From positions 186,001 to 250,000 of the forward strand of contig MU401462.1 in the NCBI GenBank assembly GCA_022579005.1: 64,000 nucleotides of DNA, written 5' to 3'. Each line of letters begins with the position of its first letter. The first letter of the stretch is position 1. This document shows, one piece after another, positions 10,370 to 24,300 of this stretch. The notes beneath the pieces were generated by a model. The model made no database searches, was not told the origin of the DNA, and worked only from the letters and a program-made list of their open reading frames with translations. Source of the DNA: Poronia punctata (Eukaryota; Ascomycota; Sordariomycetes; Xylariales; Xylariaceae). The translations under genes were made by a program, and so were the position numbers.

Positions 10370-11881
10370 ATGAGACTACCCGAAGCCCTCGTAACGGCCG
10401 CCACGTTGGCCGGCGCCGTCACCGCCGCCCCCTCCACCTCAACAGAGACCAAGCGGGCGAGCAAGTTCCAGTTCGTCGGCGTCAATGAATCCGGCGCCGA
10501 GTTTGGTGAAAAAGCTTTACCAGGCCAGCTGGACAAGGACTACACCTGGCCCAACCAAACCACCATTAACGTGAGTTTCCTACCCCCCCTCTTCCCCTTA
10601 TCCATGTTTGGAGGACGAGGATATTAACTAAGACGGTTTCTTCCAGACGTTGATAGGCCAGGGCATGAACACGTTCAGAATCCCAATTTTGATGTAAGTA
10701 CTTACCTAGATTCCCACTGGACAGGTATCACGGGAATAGGTTATGTAGTTTTGCTAACTTGAGGTGAAAAAAGGGAACGTTTCATTCCCAACACACTATC
10801 TGGCTCTGTCAACCAGACGTATGCTGCTGGGCTGGACAACGTAGGTCAACCATCTAATTTAACGAACTGAACTGTAACGTATATACTAACCCCTTTATCT
10901 AGATTGTCAGCTACATCACCGGAAAGTCAGTAACCTAGACACTAGTTGTGGCCGGTCGGGACATCCTTGCTGACCTGTCTCTTTTCAGGGGTGCATATGC
11001 CATCATCGACCCGCACAATTACGGACGATACTACGGCAACATCATCACCGACGGCGACGGCTTCAAGTCATGGTGGACGACCATGGCCAAGCGGTACGTG
11101 TACAACAACAACGTCATCTTCGACACCAACAACGAGTTCCACGACGAAGACAACGACCTCGTCGCCAAACTGAACCAAAAGGCCATCGACGGCATCCGTG
11201 AAGCCGGCGCCAAGTCGCAGTACATCTTTGTCGAGGGGAATTCATGGACCGGCGCTTGGCACTGGGTAAGTTACTGCTCACACCTAGCCGATTCATATTC
11301 ATATACACTATAACAAGTGACCAGCTCGTTTGCTAACTATCGTTACCCCTGACACAGATATCCAGCGGCACGGCAGACGGGATGCTGAAACTGACGGACC
11401 CGGCGGATAAGTTGATATACGAGATGCATCAATACCTCGACTCGGACGGGTCAGGGACGTCGGACTTGTGCGCCTCGCCCACCATCGGCAGAGAGCGTCT
11501 AAAGGAGGCCACAGCCTGGCTCCAGCAAAATAAAAAGAAGGCTATCCTGGGAGAGACGGCCGGCGGAGCCAATACGCAGTGCATCACCGCCCTCCAGGAC
11601 ATGTTGGGTTTCATGTCCGACAATAGCGATGTTTGGACTGGGTGGCTCTGGTGGGGAGCTGGACCGGTGAGTTTCCACCCCCTTTTATTTCACAAAACAC
11701 TTTATGCACTTATACCTGTATTCCACGTCGGATATCGCGAATCTTTTAGTACTAGGTAGTAGCTACCGAACTAACTGTCTTGTGTCGGCAATAGTGGTGG
11801 GGAAACTATATCTTTGGCATGGAGCCTCCTTCCGGGGTAGCCTACACCGGCGTACTTCCGTCCATCTCGCAATACATTTAG
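10370..11881 (+). CDS. secreted GH5 subfamily-5 endo-beta-1,4-glucanase, 7 exons
   Basis: Extracellular cellulase of the Aspergillus EglB type. Exons are 10370-10570, 10647-10693, 10774-10840, 10903-10925, 10989-11265, 11358-11666 and 11795-11881, giving 336 residues. Residues 1-20 form a signal peptide ending TAA, followed by a KR site at about 28-29. Motifs in order are [34 protein letters not shown], the acid/base [36 protein letters not shown], the nucleophile ILGETAGG and [20 protein letters not shown]. There is no cellulose-binding module, so it is a single-domain enzyme. The donor after exon 4 is GTCAGT. A second paralog sits at 58332-59460 with only two introns. Probably induced on plant material, but no reliable carbon-repressor site was established. 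Confidence 0.93.
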
Positions 11882-12376
11882 TCGGTTACCAACTTGGTTG
11901 TTATTGCAAATAGCCATTGAACTCGACAAAGGGGACGGGACATTTATATAGCCCGTGAGGCCACGGCGCCTGTGTCAGAATATACTCTAACCTAAAAATA
12001 CAAAGTTCACTCGACTAGTTTTGACATATACGGCTCATCTACTGTCAACTGACAGCTGTTTTCGTGAGAGTACTCGGGGTCACAGTGTCAAAAATACCAT
12101 CGGGACTTATATAACAGGATGCTCGCGTCTATATTTGCTAGCTAACTAGTTACAACAACTCCGAGAGATCTAGCAAATCAACAACGTCCTACTCGGACCC
12201 GGCTTCCATTGGAGGTCTGCACTTCCGCCAACTTTGGTCGGTCCCGACGTAGCACGATGCAAACTCAGTGTCAATCGCGCGGAAAGAATATCAACACAAT
12301 ACACGGCCAGGTCTAATCGTCCAAGCCCTTTGCTAATGGCCTTTGCTGGCCTTTGCTTAGGCCTTTGTCTAGGCCT
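11882..12376. other. convergent intergenic region
   Basis: About 500 bp between the endoglucanase stop and the TOM1 stop, presumably both 3' UTRs. The right end carries short GGCCTTTGCT repeats that run into the TOM1 terminal codons. Confidence 0.5.
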
Positions 12377-12380
12377 CTAG
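12325..12380. repeat. imperfect GGCCTTTGCT repeats at TOM1 3' end
   Basis: Two perfect adjacent copies of GGCCTTTGCT (12338-12347 and 12348-12357) are flanked by partial copies on both sides. The last one abuts the TOM1 stop codon at 12377-12379. Confidence 0.75.
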
Positions 12381-15300
12381 GCAAAGCCGAAGTAATCACC
12401 GCCCGTGGTGATGGCTTTCAGTAACTGTCGCCGCAATGTCTCGTAACTGTCATATTCGGGTAAATCAAGTTCTAAATTTCCATGTTAGTTCTTCTATCAT
12501 CTGCTTCCCAACCGTCGCTTTCGCTCTGGGGTTGTCTGGACTTACGGTTAAAACATGTGTGTGAACTGGGAAGACGATCTTTGTTGCCATAGTCGCGATG
12601 GATGTTGAAGCGGTTGACACCATTCATGCCCTCCAGTTCTTTGAATCCATTTAGCGGCACTTTGCTGGTTCCCGTGACGAACTGCAGGAGCTTGGCAACT
12701 TCTTCCTTGTCAAACGATCGTACCGCTCGCCAGAACCATTGGATCTGCTGCGACGATGGCGTGTAGTTCTGGTATTCCGTGTTGCTCTTCCAGTCGTCGA
12801 TATCGACGTCGGGCAATCCCGAAATCAGCAGCTCCAACTCTTGCTCGTTGAAGATGGAGATGAGTTCGGCCGGGATGATGTCATGGAACCCTACATACAA
12901 AAGATCCACGTTAGTATATATACAGTGTCTGTCGGAGGAGAACGGGGGATGGGGGATGGGCGCCACTTACCAGTCAGGAAATGCTCCATCTGGTCTTTAA
13001 CCGAAGACAGGAGCTTGTGCTCAACCACCAAACGGACGTAGTCATGCTTGTTCTCTTCCGTTACCGGTATGTTGCGCCCGTTCTCGCAGAGGTCCTCGAC
13101 TTTCGTAGCGCCAAACACGTCGTCCTCGACTGAAAACGTCTCAGTGATAATATCAGTGATGTCGTTATTCAACATCCAGGAAAGCGACTTGTAGTACTCC
13201 GGATCAAACGACTCCATATCCTTGACAGACACGGGCTTTCCTAGGATTCGTTTGTATACCGCACGGCTAAAGTAGCAGTCGAGCAGGCGTCCCTCGTATA
13301 GAGCCTTGCCGATGATACGACCGATGAACTTGAAGAACTGTAGGTGCTCATCGTTGATGCCGCTCAGCTTGTTCGGGTGGAAGGTTGTCCTGTCGCTGGA
13401 GACGGGCACAAACAAGGCATAATTGGCATCGAACATCTGCCTCGCCAGTACTTGGAACCACTCTCTGGTCACGCCACCTGCGTCGACGCCCTCCTCACCG
13501 TGAAATCGAATGTTGAGCTTGCCAAACTTGATCTCGTCGCCGCTTTTGAAGTAGAGCGACTTGAACGAGTCGTGGAAGACTTGCTCCCGACGCACCTGCA
13601 ACTGGAGGGTCGGATGCGGTTGTCTGTGGCTGGATTGCTGCTTGTTATGGACGCTGCGGTTAAACCAGTTGCGTTTGTTGTCGAACTCGAGTACTTTGGG
13701 GTTCTTGACCAGATGGGAGAACGTGCCCTTCATGAGCGACGGATTGTTGCGCACCAATTCATTGAGGATACGCCTATGGTCTTCCGTAAAAGTGAAGAAG
13801 AGCCCGGCCATGTGAGACTCGGGCTGCGGGCTTGAAAGCACCATCTCCTTGGCGTTATGATTCTTGGATGCGGCAGCTTCAGCCTGGGCGCTATCCTTGC
13901 AGACTACCATCAGAGCTTCGATCAGAGGCAGCAGGATAGTAGCCACGTTCAACAGGCTTTCGCGTTGACGGATCGCGCTGAGACAAGCACTCAGCTTCTC
14001 CCAGAGCGCGTTGAATGTCGTGTTTCGGTACAGAGTGCTCAGAAGATCTTGCTTCTGAGTCTCCTCGGCGCCCGAGTCACCCGACTCACTCGACATCTCC
14101 GATTTCTTTTGAGCGAACAGGTGATCGAGAGCTGTGAGGACACGTAGCAACTTATTCTGGTCCGACGCGCCGGGCGAGAACTTGGATAGCGCAACCCCTT
14201 GGATCTCGGTGCCACTGTTGGCGTTCTGAATGTGTGGCAATAGCTCGTCGAGATGGATCACTATCTTCTCGCTCAGTAACTGTGCTTGACGAGCAAGCTC
14301 GTGGCCAAATACAATCATTGCTCCAGGGATCACCGAAAGATTCTTGATCGTTGACAGTGTTTCCTTGAACGTCTTTGAACTGCATTCACGAGCGACGAAG
14401 ATGTTGATGATCAACTTCAAGTTGGCGTCGGGGATAACCGGTGGGTGGACCTGCCTCCCCTTCTTGATGGCTGCCTGTTTCTTCTCCAAAGCTGCAGCGT
14501 CGTTGGGGTCCGTATCGGCGGCGCCCGTGGTCTCAGACGATTCGGTGTTGCCTGCTACCTCAGCCAATGCGCCCGTCGTAGCGGTTTCCGATGTGGGTAG
14601 CCGAGTACTCTCCGATGCCTCGGCGGCGTCCTGGCCAGCTGTGGCTGTATCCTCGTCCGCCTTCGGGTTGCTGGCTCCTGATGCTTCTACTCTATGCTTT
14701 CGGTCGAGAGCGAGAAGAGGAAAGGTCACACGGCTCAAGAGCTGAGATAAGCTGTCCATGATGGCAGAGCTTTCCATCACTAGATCTCGATCAAGCAAAG
14801 ACAAAAGCGAGTTGATGGCGTATTTCTGGGCTCTAACGTCTTTGTCTTTGCCCTTGCCCTTGCGGCTCATACTGCGCTTAAGAGTGCCAACGACTGCGTC
14901 GTGCTCAGTCAAAAAGAGGGTCGGGACGTGGAGGTTCTGGTCCGCAAGATAGCATAGAAGGTCGAGGCACTGTTGGACGATGAGTAGGGGAGAGGTTTCT
15001 GACGTGGTCTGCAGTGACTGATGGCTGCTGATATTAGTAGATGAACGCTTCAAGCTTTGAGGAGTCTGCGTCTTTGCGTCTTTGTCCTTTGGTTGCTTGG
15101 CTTTGATGGAAAGATGTGCGAAGCTTCGTTCAACCGCATCCACGTCGGTCGCTCCATCCTGCAAGATCTGGAGTAGGGTGCTAATGACTTCAAGACGGTT
15201 CTGTCGATTTTCGCACACATCTTTGAATACGTTCTTTAGCGAATTTTCGATCGAGCCACCTTTCATATTGATGAACATGAGACGGAGCAAAGTAGCCACG

Positions 15301-18300
15301 CCCGGCTTATCCAACATCTGAACGACCGTCCGTCTTTGCGGCTTGTTATCCCCGTCCAAGGCCCCGGTAGGCTGTGGCGCATCTCGTCCGCGGTTGACTG
15401 TCAAGGGGGTTCTGGCTGGGGGCGCAGCTGGGTTTGCCCGGAGCACGCGCCTAGCTTGGGCTGCCATGTCAGGAGGCAATGAATCCATTATTTCGGGGCC
15501 TTGGTCTATGATGACTTGTTCTCTAAGTGCCGGCGGGAACGTCAAAAGTATGGTTGCGAGGTCCATTTCCTGAGCCCCAGCGGACTGGCCAGCGGCGGAA
15601 GCTTGACGCCTAGCCTCTTCTCGATCCCGGCGGCGTTGGTCTGCACGTTCTTGTTGGACAATCTCATGCCGCAGTTCCTCCGGCAGGGCGTCGAGAAACT
15701 CTTGGAATACTTCAGTTTGTTCGCCGGCACCTCTAGGGGCTTCACGAGCAGCAGCTCGTCTAGTGCTCACTGTCTGGGCGATAACTTCTTCCCGATATTC
15801 TTCCGGCAAGGCCTCCAAGTAGTCAGAATCGATGCCTAGTTCTGTGATGTCGATCTGCTCCCCCCGGATGGTGGTATATGAGCGTGCGTGACTGGCTGTC
15901 GCCGGCTCCTCGTGTGAGCCGACCGGTGACACTCCGGAGGGCTCGACGCCTTCCATAGCTTCTATTTCATCCGCATGGTCCTGCGCTTCGTCATCGCCAC
16001 CGGAATTTGCCTGGGCTTCTGCGGCGGCAGCAGCAGCGGCAGCAGCGGCAGCGGCCGCCGCTTCTGCAGCCCGTTCCCGTTCCTCGGCTTCTTTCTGTTG
16101 CTGAGCGGCCTTTTCCTCAGCCTCTTTGGCTTCCTTCGCCTTTCGCTCTTCCTCTTCCCGCTTTTGACGTTGCTCCTCCTCAATCCGTCGCTGTTCTTCT
16201 TGCTGTCTCTTCTGCTCGGCGAGGGCGGGAGGGACAATATGGAATAGGATTGCGTCCTGTATTCTGGTTGCCATTGTCTCGTAGTTAGCTCCGAATATCA
16301 TTCTCATTTCTTCTGTCCACCGGTTGATCGTTGAATCGGCGGTGAAAGAAGTGGCCTGAACGGGCTCTTGGTAAGTGTCGCGGCGGCTTTCAGACCTCCC
16401 TTCACGTGATTGGACGCTAAAAGGGAACGGCATGTCCATCAAACCCGATCGCGGGCCACCATTTATAGAGAAGGAGAATGCATGGTGGCGGCCTAACCCC
16501 GGAAGGGATGCCACAAGGTCATTGATGAAAGCAACGGGGTTGTCATGTGGGCCTCCGGCAAAGAGACTACCAGGCAGACCGAATCTCATGTTGCTGCTAT
16601 GTATCATTGGTCGCGGGGACGCGTCTCGACTGCCCTCAGTTGGCCTACGTAGGAGGGGGTTGATCCCGTCCTCAATTCTAGGTACCCGTGGGTCGCGAGC
16701 AGAAGCATGCCGAATGCGTGAATCTCCTGCTGCTGCATTGCGGTCAGCATACTGCCCCTAAACCAAGGGAGGGAGTGGATTGTAGAACGCCACTTCACGA
16801 TGTCTTCGACGTCGGTTAGTTGGGTATTGGGAAATGACTTACTGAAATTAGCCATTTCACGCATTTCACGCTGGCCTAACACGAAAGGAAGCGGGACCGG
16901 TGTTCGATCAAGAATGGGTCGACGGCGGTGGGGAAACATATTCCCGTGTTCAACCACAAGCGTATCCCACCCTAAGCTAGGAGCTGCAACGTCCCGCGGT
17001 GGTGGTTCATCTAAACAGCATGAGCATGGCGGCCCTCGCTGGCCCAGTGGAAAAAAAAACTTACTCGGATACTCCTCTTCATATGCGTATTCGTCTTCCA
17101 TGTCATCCTCCTCGTCTTCCTCTTCTTCTGTTCTGTTGTCAGTAATTTGTTCCAGTGCACCAAGGTTATAACGACCATTCCCGTCTGCCGCTAACTCTCG
17201 GGATTCATACCTTCCATTTCGTTGAGCTCGTTGACATTGTCAATGACGGGTACAAAGCTGCCCCCAGGTCCAAAGTCACCGGCTTCACCTATGGCGCGCA
17301 TAATGTTTCCGAACCGGCTTAAGCCGTCGACATCATCCAAGTGCATGCTAGTCTCTTCCAGGTCTCGAGCTGCTGCCTCGTAGTCGACCTCTTCTTCCTC
17401 TTCTTCGACACCGTCGGCCTCTCCTTCCCACTCTGATGCTCCGTCCTCGTCAAGGGAATTGCCTTCGTCATCGACTATTTGGATACGATCCTCAACATCT
17501 TCTATGTCTGAGGAATCGACTTCGTCCTCATCGCTTTCATCCTCATCGTCGTCTTCGTCCATATCGTCATCGTCATCGTCATCGTCATCATCGTCATCGT
17601 CATCATCGCCATCATCCTCCATTGTGACTTCTATGATGCCAGGCTCCCCGGATAGACCTTCAATCGGCCCCATGCCTCCTAGGCTTTCTTCATCGTCTCT
17701 GTCGCTGACATCTTCTTCGCGATCTTCGGACTCATACCCCATGTCGTCGTCGTATTCGTCGTCGTACATTTCCTCGTCGTCATCTGTGCCCGTTAGCATA
17801 CCACTTGCAGCGTCGGAATGAGTTGAAGGCGTACCGTCTTCCGAATCTTCCGAATAATCGTCATCCCTATCCCTGCCGGGTTCGTGCATGCCAAGAGCCG
17901 AATTACGATACAAATCGGGTGTTTCCTCTCTGTCGTCCTCAATGTCCGATAGAGAGCTCGTGGAGATCAGTTCATCCTCAGTGTTATCCTGCGCAGGAGC
18001 AGAGGGTATAATGTTGGAATGGCTCAGATGTATGGCAGTGCTAGTTAGTAGCCGAAACACGCGGAGTATATACTTGATCGTCCGCTTGACTGGGGGGAAG
18101 CCGAGGTCGATGTCGGCAATGGAAGAAGTTAACGTCGCAAGGTAGCCCTTTTCGTACATCAGGCGTCGCAGCTGGGCCTGAGACCGTTCCAGAGAATCAG
18201 AGCTGTTCCTAGACGTCACTAGATCCTTGTCCTTGTCGCCCATCATGAGGTGCATGACTTCTGCTAGGCTTAGGATTCTGGCATATCGAGCGTTCAATGC

Positions 18301-21300
18301 ATCATTCGACGTAGTGGCGTCTTTGTATGATTTCAAAATGGTATCTAGAACGAATCTCCGTACGAACAGTAGGTCAGGCTCATCTTCATAGTCATACTTA
18401 TCCCGACTTCGATCCACTGGTCTCTCCCCAGTCCTGCTCACGAGTGCAACGAGCAGATTTTGTGTCTGCACTGTTGTCGCATATTTCTTCTTGTGGACTA
18501 CCGTGTCCAAGTTATCCATATGGCTTGGATAAAGTAGATCCGTCAGGAGATAGTTTAGCACACTAGAGCGCGGCTTCACCGGCGTGTTGGCAAAGGGTTG
18601 TACATTCCTCTTAAAGTTGATGAACTCCATCTTGGTACGGTTGTAGCTCTGCAACAGCTCGGTGAGGCAATGCAAAAGAAAGCATCGGTATATGAAAATG
18701 GGATGTTCCTCGACTTTGAACAGTGCCTTGGCTTTTTTATCTTTGCTATCAGCCGCGCGAGAGTCGTCGCCGGTCCCTTCGGATGAGGTAGCAGGCTCAC
18801 CAGCCTGCGTTCCGTCATTGCTTAGCTGAGAAGGGTCTTTATCATCGACTTCCTTATAATTCAAGAGTTCACACAAGAGAAAATGAACAACTCCATCTGG
18901 GGTCTCAACAACCGGGCGCTTTGAATCTTGCGGCAGGATTCTGGCAACGTCATCCATGGGTTTGTCTTCACCTTCTGTCGATGGTTTGATATCCTGAATC
19001 GTGAGGTCTTCGGTGGCCCGGACAGCAGGTGCCACTTCGTCCTTGGGCACATCGGTCTGCGATTCTTTAAGTTGAATCATAGCTTGCTGGGTAGCATTCC
19101 TATCCCGGGGCACCCAACGGTTCAGCTTGAGCATTTCGTTGCTAACCTCGACGAACAGCGATGGGTCACGCAATACGACGCTGGAGAAGTGTTTGAGGAA
19201 GCCCTGTAGATCTTGGGGGCGGCTATTGCGCGTGCCTTCTAAATAAGTCCGTATCTCGCTTCGCATCACTTGCCTTATGACCTCTTCATCCTCGATAATA
19301 TGACGGAGGATGGTTAGGATATACGAAGATATCTTGGTCTCGCTGAGGCGGGCAGCGCCAGCTCCAGACAGCTGTTTAGCTGCGACGAATAGACGCTGTA
19401 AGTTCTTTTTGTCCCCGACTTGTCGAGCGAGATTCCGGTCTCTGGTCAGAATTACAACAATTCTAAGCACCGAGACTGCGAGCGGTTCTTCCTTGCCAAT
19501 GCGTGGGAGGATTTCAAGAATAGAGTGTAGGAGAGCCTGGCGGTCCTCCCTCTTGACGTTTAGGTCTTTAGCAACGTGCTCCAAAGGCTCGATGACTTCA
19601 CTGTCCAGTTCAGGGGCCTTCCACTTTATCTCGCTAGGTTGCTCATCGTCACCCAGCAGAGTTTCGAAGATAAGGAGCACGTAGGGGATCCACGGGGCTA
19701 GTTCATCGGTAGACGACGATCCAGGGACATGAAGGAACCGGAGAAACTCGGTCACGTTCTCCTTCAGAACGCCAACGGTAGTCTGGAGGAAAATCTTCTT
19801 CTGCAGGAGAAGAGAGAGAAGGTGAGCATAAGCAGAAATACTTTTGCCGTTGGATTTCAAGTCATCATCCATAGCAAATGACATCAGTGCGTTAACCAGT
19901 GTTTCGCCGATCTCCTGCGCTGCGGATAAGTCCTCTTTAACTATGTCGGGTGGCGAAACCATAGATGTTATGAGTCCAGAAACCTCATATGTAGTATCTG
20001 GGTGACTGCCTATGACATCAAGGCATCTGTCGATGAGATTGGAACGGAGCTTGGCCCGCTCTTCATCCAAGTCTTCCTTCGAAACAGGGGTTTGTATGCT
20101 ATCCGCGTCTGATTCGGTAGAGGTCGAGCGTGGCGGGTCTCTAGCTCGCACGGGAGCAGCGTACCACGATCCTTCCGGGACTTCCCCAGCTTGGTCTTCG
20201 ACCATACCTCGAAGCAGTGAAGAAGAGGTCTCCGCTGGTGGATCCACGGCCATCGTTTCTTGTCCAGTTGAGCCGTCACCTCCGGGTGAAGAAACGCCTT
20301 CCGTGTCTGTAAATGCGTCGTTTCCGGGGACCGGGTTTCGTGCGCCTACAATTCCTTTCTCGTGTGCTGCACAATAGTCGGATGCCATCTGGCGATTGCC
20401 AAAGCTGCGATATATCGCCTCCTGTATGAGATCTTGTGGATAATCGGAAGTTTCAGCGAGGTGTTTCATTTCCTGGGCATGTAGTTGCCACGTAAACTTG
20501 ACGTCGCTCGGCTTCAAAAAGCTAAGGGGTGTCTACTTCAAGTCAGCTACGCGTCCAAGACCGGAAGATAAGTATATGGGGCGCTGACCTTGTCTGGATG
20601 CTTGGCCTGCTCTAATTGTTCAGCAAATATCGAGTTAAGGACGTCAATAATCTTAGCGACGGCCATCGAGGAACCCTTCTCAATCAAGCGAGATTCCCAT
20701 AGCTCCTGTACAACAGGCAAGATTGTTGTCCTCAAGTCAACGACAAGATATGGTGCCACCTGTGTCTCTGTTTTGCGACCGCCCGATCCCTCTTGGAGTA
20801 CGTTCACGGTCGCCAAGGCTTCAGTTACAAATTTCCCATTGGCAAGCATGGCATAAATATCCAGAATCTTCTTTAGGCCGACAGTAGCAAGTCTAGCCTT
20901 GGTTTTTGTCTCCTGGCTTTGGTTGTCTTCGCAGATTGCATCTTTGAACTTTAGCAGGAGAGTATTGAGAACATTGAAACCGTCATGGCTCTTGAAGGCG
21001 AGGAGCACAGGCACGACGTTTGGAGACGGCGTTGATCGGTCGGCACGGCCTGGTAAAGATAGTTCTGTCAGATTGGGTGCAGGTCTACGGGAAGGTGGGG
21101 AACATGCATTGCTTACCTTCTGCGACGGGATTAAGCAACAACTCATGAGCTGCATGCAGCATAATATACCAGTAATGGAAGTTCTCGGCCGTGCTGTCTT
21201 GGCTGGGAGCCTGTAGCTGCTGCAGTAAAGTGAAACTAAGATCGTCGGCCAGCTGCGCATGCCGTGATCGTATGTATGGATCGCGGTCGCGCTTCAACAG

Positions 21301-24300
21301 CAAACATTTCCCATAGGTTTGTAGAAGGGGGAGGGCGGTTGGGAGCATGTTTTCGAACAAGGCTTTGAGAGTCTGGAAATTTTGGTACTGTGGGGTCGAC
21401 TGAAGGCTTTTAGAAGCCTCCTCTGAACTGGCCTTCGTTCCTGTAGCCCATTGCCAAACGGCAGCAGGCACAAAGGCACCAGACAAGGGGGCGTTGTCGA
21501 GGTCGTCATTAGGTTCCGCATCGTTCTGAGGCGAAGAATTGTTTCCCGGCACCCCTTGACGATCCTGCGTCTCACCCTCCTTAGCATACCACTCTTGAGG
21601 GACGATGGAAGACATTGCCCTCTCCTCCAAGACGACGGCGCGAATCAGAGGGCCCAACGATCTGATTAACCGGCTGTGAAAGTCGAACAGGTTAACACCA
21701 TGCAAGGTGATTGTCCCACTCCTTGATAAGTATGGAAAGGAGTGATGGAGAACTTTGATCAACAACTGGGCGTTGAGCAGCGCTTTAACAAGTGATGACC
21801 CGAGCGCCAGTTTTCCTATTACATCCTGCGGCGTTTGTTCATTTAGGTTCGCATCATCCGTCAGAAAAGGCTTGAAGTACGAGGGTGAATGGTCAGAAGC
21901 AACAATCACATCCAGCACGTTGATCGCATCTTGCGTTCGCCTTAGAAGCGAGGGCAGTCCGATAATCGGGGACGATTCAATGAGCTGTGAAAGAACCGTC
22001 TGAAGCCCACCACTTGCGAAGGACTCGTGAGGCGAATGTGACAAGCTTGGGGCAGTGTAAAGGTCTAATAATTGATCGATACCACCATTCGCGATCAAAC
22101 TCGCCTTCAAACTTGAATTGCTGATGTAGTGGGCCAGAAAGCCGGCTACAGCGGTAATATATGGGGAAACGGAAACATCAACCGACGGCGCAGTAGTTTT
22201 ATCCGTGTTCTCCGGTTCTTCGGTATCAGCGTCCATCATACGGACATCGGCACCGTCAACAGCCGTAGTACCCGCCGGTGTCCCTGATGAATCCAAGATA
22301 AGGCCACTAATTGCTTGGTCCGCAACCACCTCGTGTCCTTGAGGATCCCTAGCGACGAGCTTAGCTCCCCAGTTGGAATCACGGGCTTTGACTCGGGTAA
22401 GATGCGTGACCCGAGCTATCATGTCTAGAACAGCATTACCAATGGCCGGCCGGAGAGATGGGTGGTGTCGTGCAAGTTCGTCGAAACTCCCCCCAACGGC
22501 GTGGGACAGACCCTCGTCTAGAGCCATTGCGCGTACATGATCTGGACTCTCAAATATCTCGAAAAAGCTATCGAACGCATGCGAGGAGACAACCATCTTC
22601 ATGCCGAGATTATTCAGACAAATGGCGTTCAAGACGTTGGGTACACTCGAAATGGGATCCGCAGACGGAAGAATCCCGCGAGCCAGCGGGGAAGTCCGGC
22701 GTTGCTCAAGAACTTCTAGTGGAGGAGGATGCGGCCGTAGATCAGGTTCGAGGAGATCAGAAGCAGGAGAATCTCGGGGAGAGTCGGCATCGTCTTCTTC
22801 ACCGGGCTCATTCTGAGCTTCCTCACGTTGTCCAGCGGTAACAGGGCGGCCAGTCAACGCACTCAAGTAGCTTTGAATCAGCCCAGCTTCGAGGACGGCA
22901 GAAAAACTGGTCGGATCGTTATTGAGGAAATCACCCAAAATAGTAACAGCGTTCGTCCAGACCAGTGCTCCGAATTGAGTTACATTTTCAATGATCTCGC
23001 GTATACTTCCCAGCAGCTCGGACTTATCCACAAGATTTCGCAACAGCCGGTCGGTGTTTCCGCCAAGCGCGAATCCATTCGTCATCACATGATGGATGAA
23101 CTTTAGCAAGAACTTCAGATTCTGCTGTTGGTAAAAAGGGATTTCGTAGTCTACGACGTGCGACCGATGGCTACGGGGCGTCCCTTTGTTACTGGCAACT
23201 AACTGTTTCGCAAGATTTACTTCGTGGGTGATCAGGTTCGTAATCGCCTCAAGACCATCGGCTGCAGCCAGAGACTGGAACGATGTCTGAACATTATAGA
23301 CAAGGCTGTCCAGGAATCCAACCAGTGTGCCATGCGTTCTTTCAGCTATAGTGGATCTGATATTGAGAATTTCGACTAGAATCTCCAGCAAGCCAGCGGA
23401 TATGATCTCAGGGTTATTTCTAGCAGAAGAATTAGCCATAGCCATGGTGATGTGAAGCGTGAGCGAAAATAGATTGTCCCGCCATTTGTCCTTGAGAGTG
23501 GCCTGGTCGCCGGTGTCATCCTCTCTCATCTCAGCAACAGCCTTTCGTATCACGTAGAGAAGCACCCCGTGGTTGACAGTCGCATTCAAGGCAGAAAAGA
23601 TGTCAGCTACCTTCGTATGGAACGAAGATATTGCCTCCAACAGAGACAGGGCGATAGCCTGAATATCCAAAGGCACTTGGACTGTACCATCGGCACCATG
23701 GTGTATCAACTCTGCCAGCTGATAGACTAATTGGAATCGGCGTGGTTCATCGCTGTCATGCTTGAGAGCCTTTTCAATGAAGGTGGATTCGACGTGGATA
23801 TAGGCCAGATTTTCGATCGCTAGCAATCGCGCCTTGAGGGCTTGGCGCCGAGACTCCGTAGACCCGGTTATAGCTTTTGCCACGCGCAAACGGTTAAGGA
23901 ACTCGTACCTAGTCTCCTTGGGCAAGTCTGCTGGCAATCTAGCCAATATTTGATATGCGGAGGAAGACATGACTACGGACTGAGGCACCTCCAATGACTT
24001 CTGCCCTGGCGGCCCGTTTTCATCGCGCGTAAAAAGAGGTGACTTAGATACCAAGGTGGGAGAATCATCTGACAATCCTTGTACCTGACGGTTGTTGCGG
24101 GGTGTTGCAATTGTTGTATTTGCGGAATTGCTACGCCGTAGAGGAGTAGGGGTTGACGGCGCATTAGCCGTCACACGACCGGACGCGGGTGGTTGTGAAG
24201 GCTCGTTGGGGGCTGTCCCTGAAGACGGATAATACGTCAACTTCAGGTCAGCCCATGCACTCCAGCGCGACTGTGGACTCTGCGTCTCTTCGGGGTCTGA

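Noticed and set aside
12739..13041. Plus-strand open frames across the TOM1 locus
   Set aside because: They are antisense shadows of the conserved HECT coding sequence; protein similarity and exon phase support only the minus strand.
21085..21116. Acceptor TAG at about 21075 for TOM1 exon 3
   Set aside because: It gives the wrong phase; the acceptor ACAG at 21065 restores the frame with a 52-nt intron.
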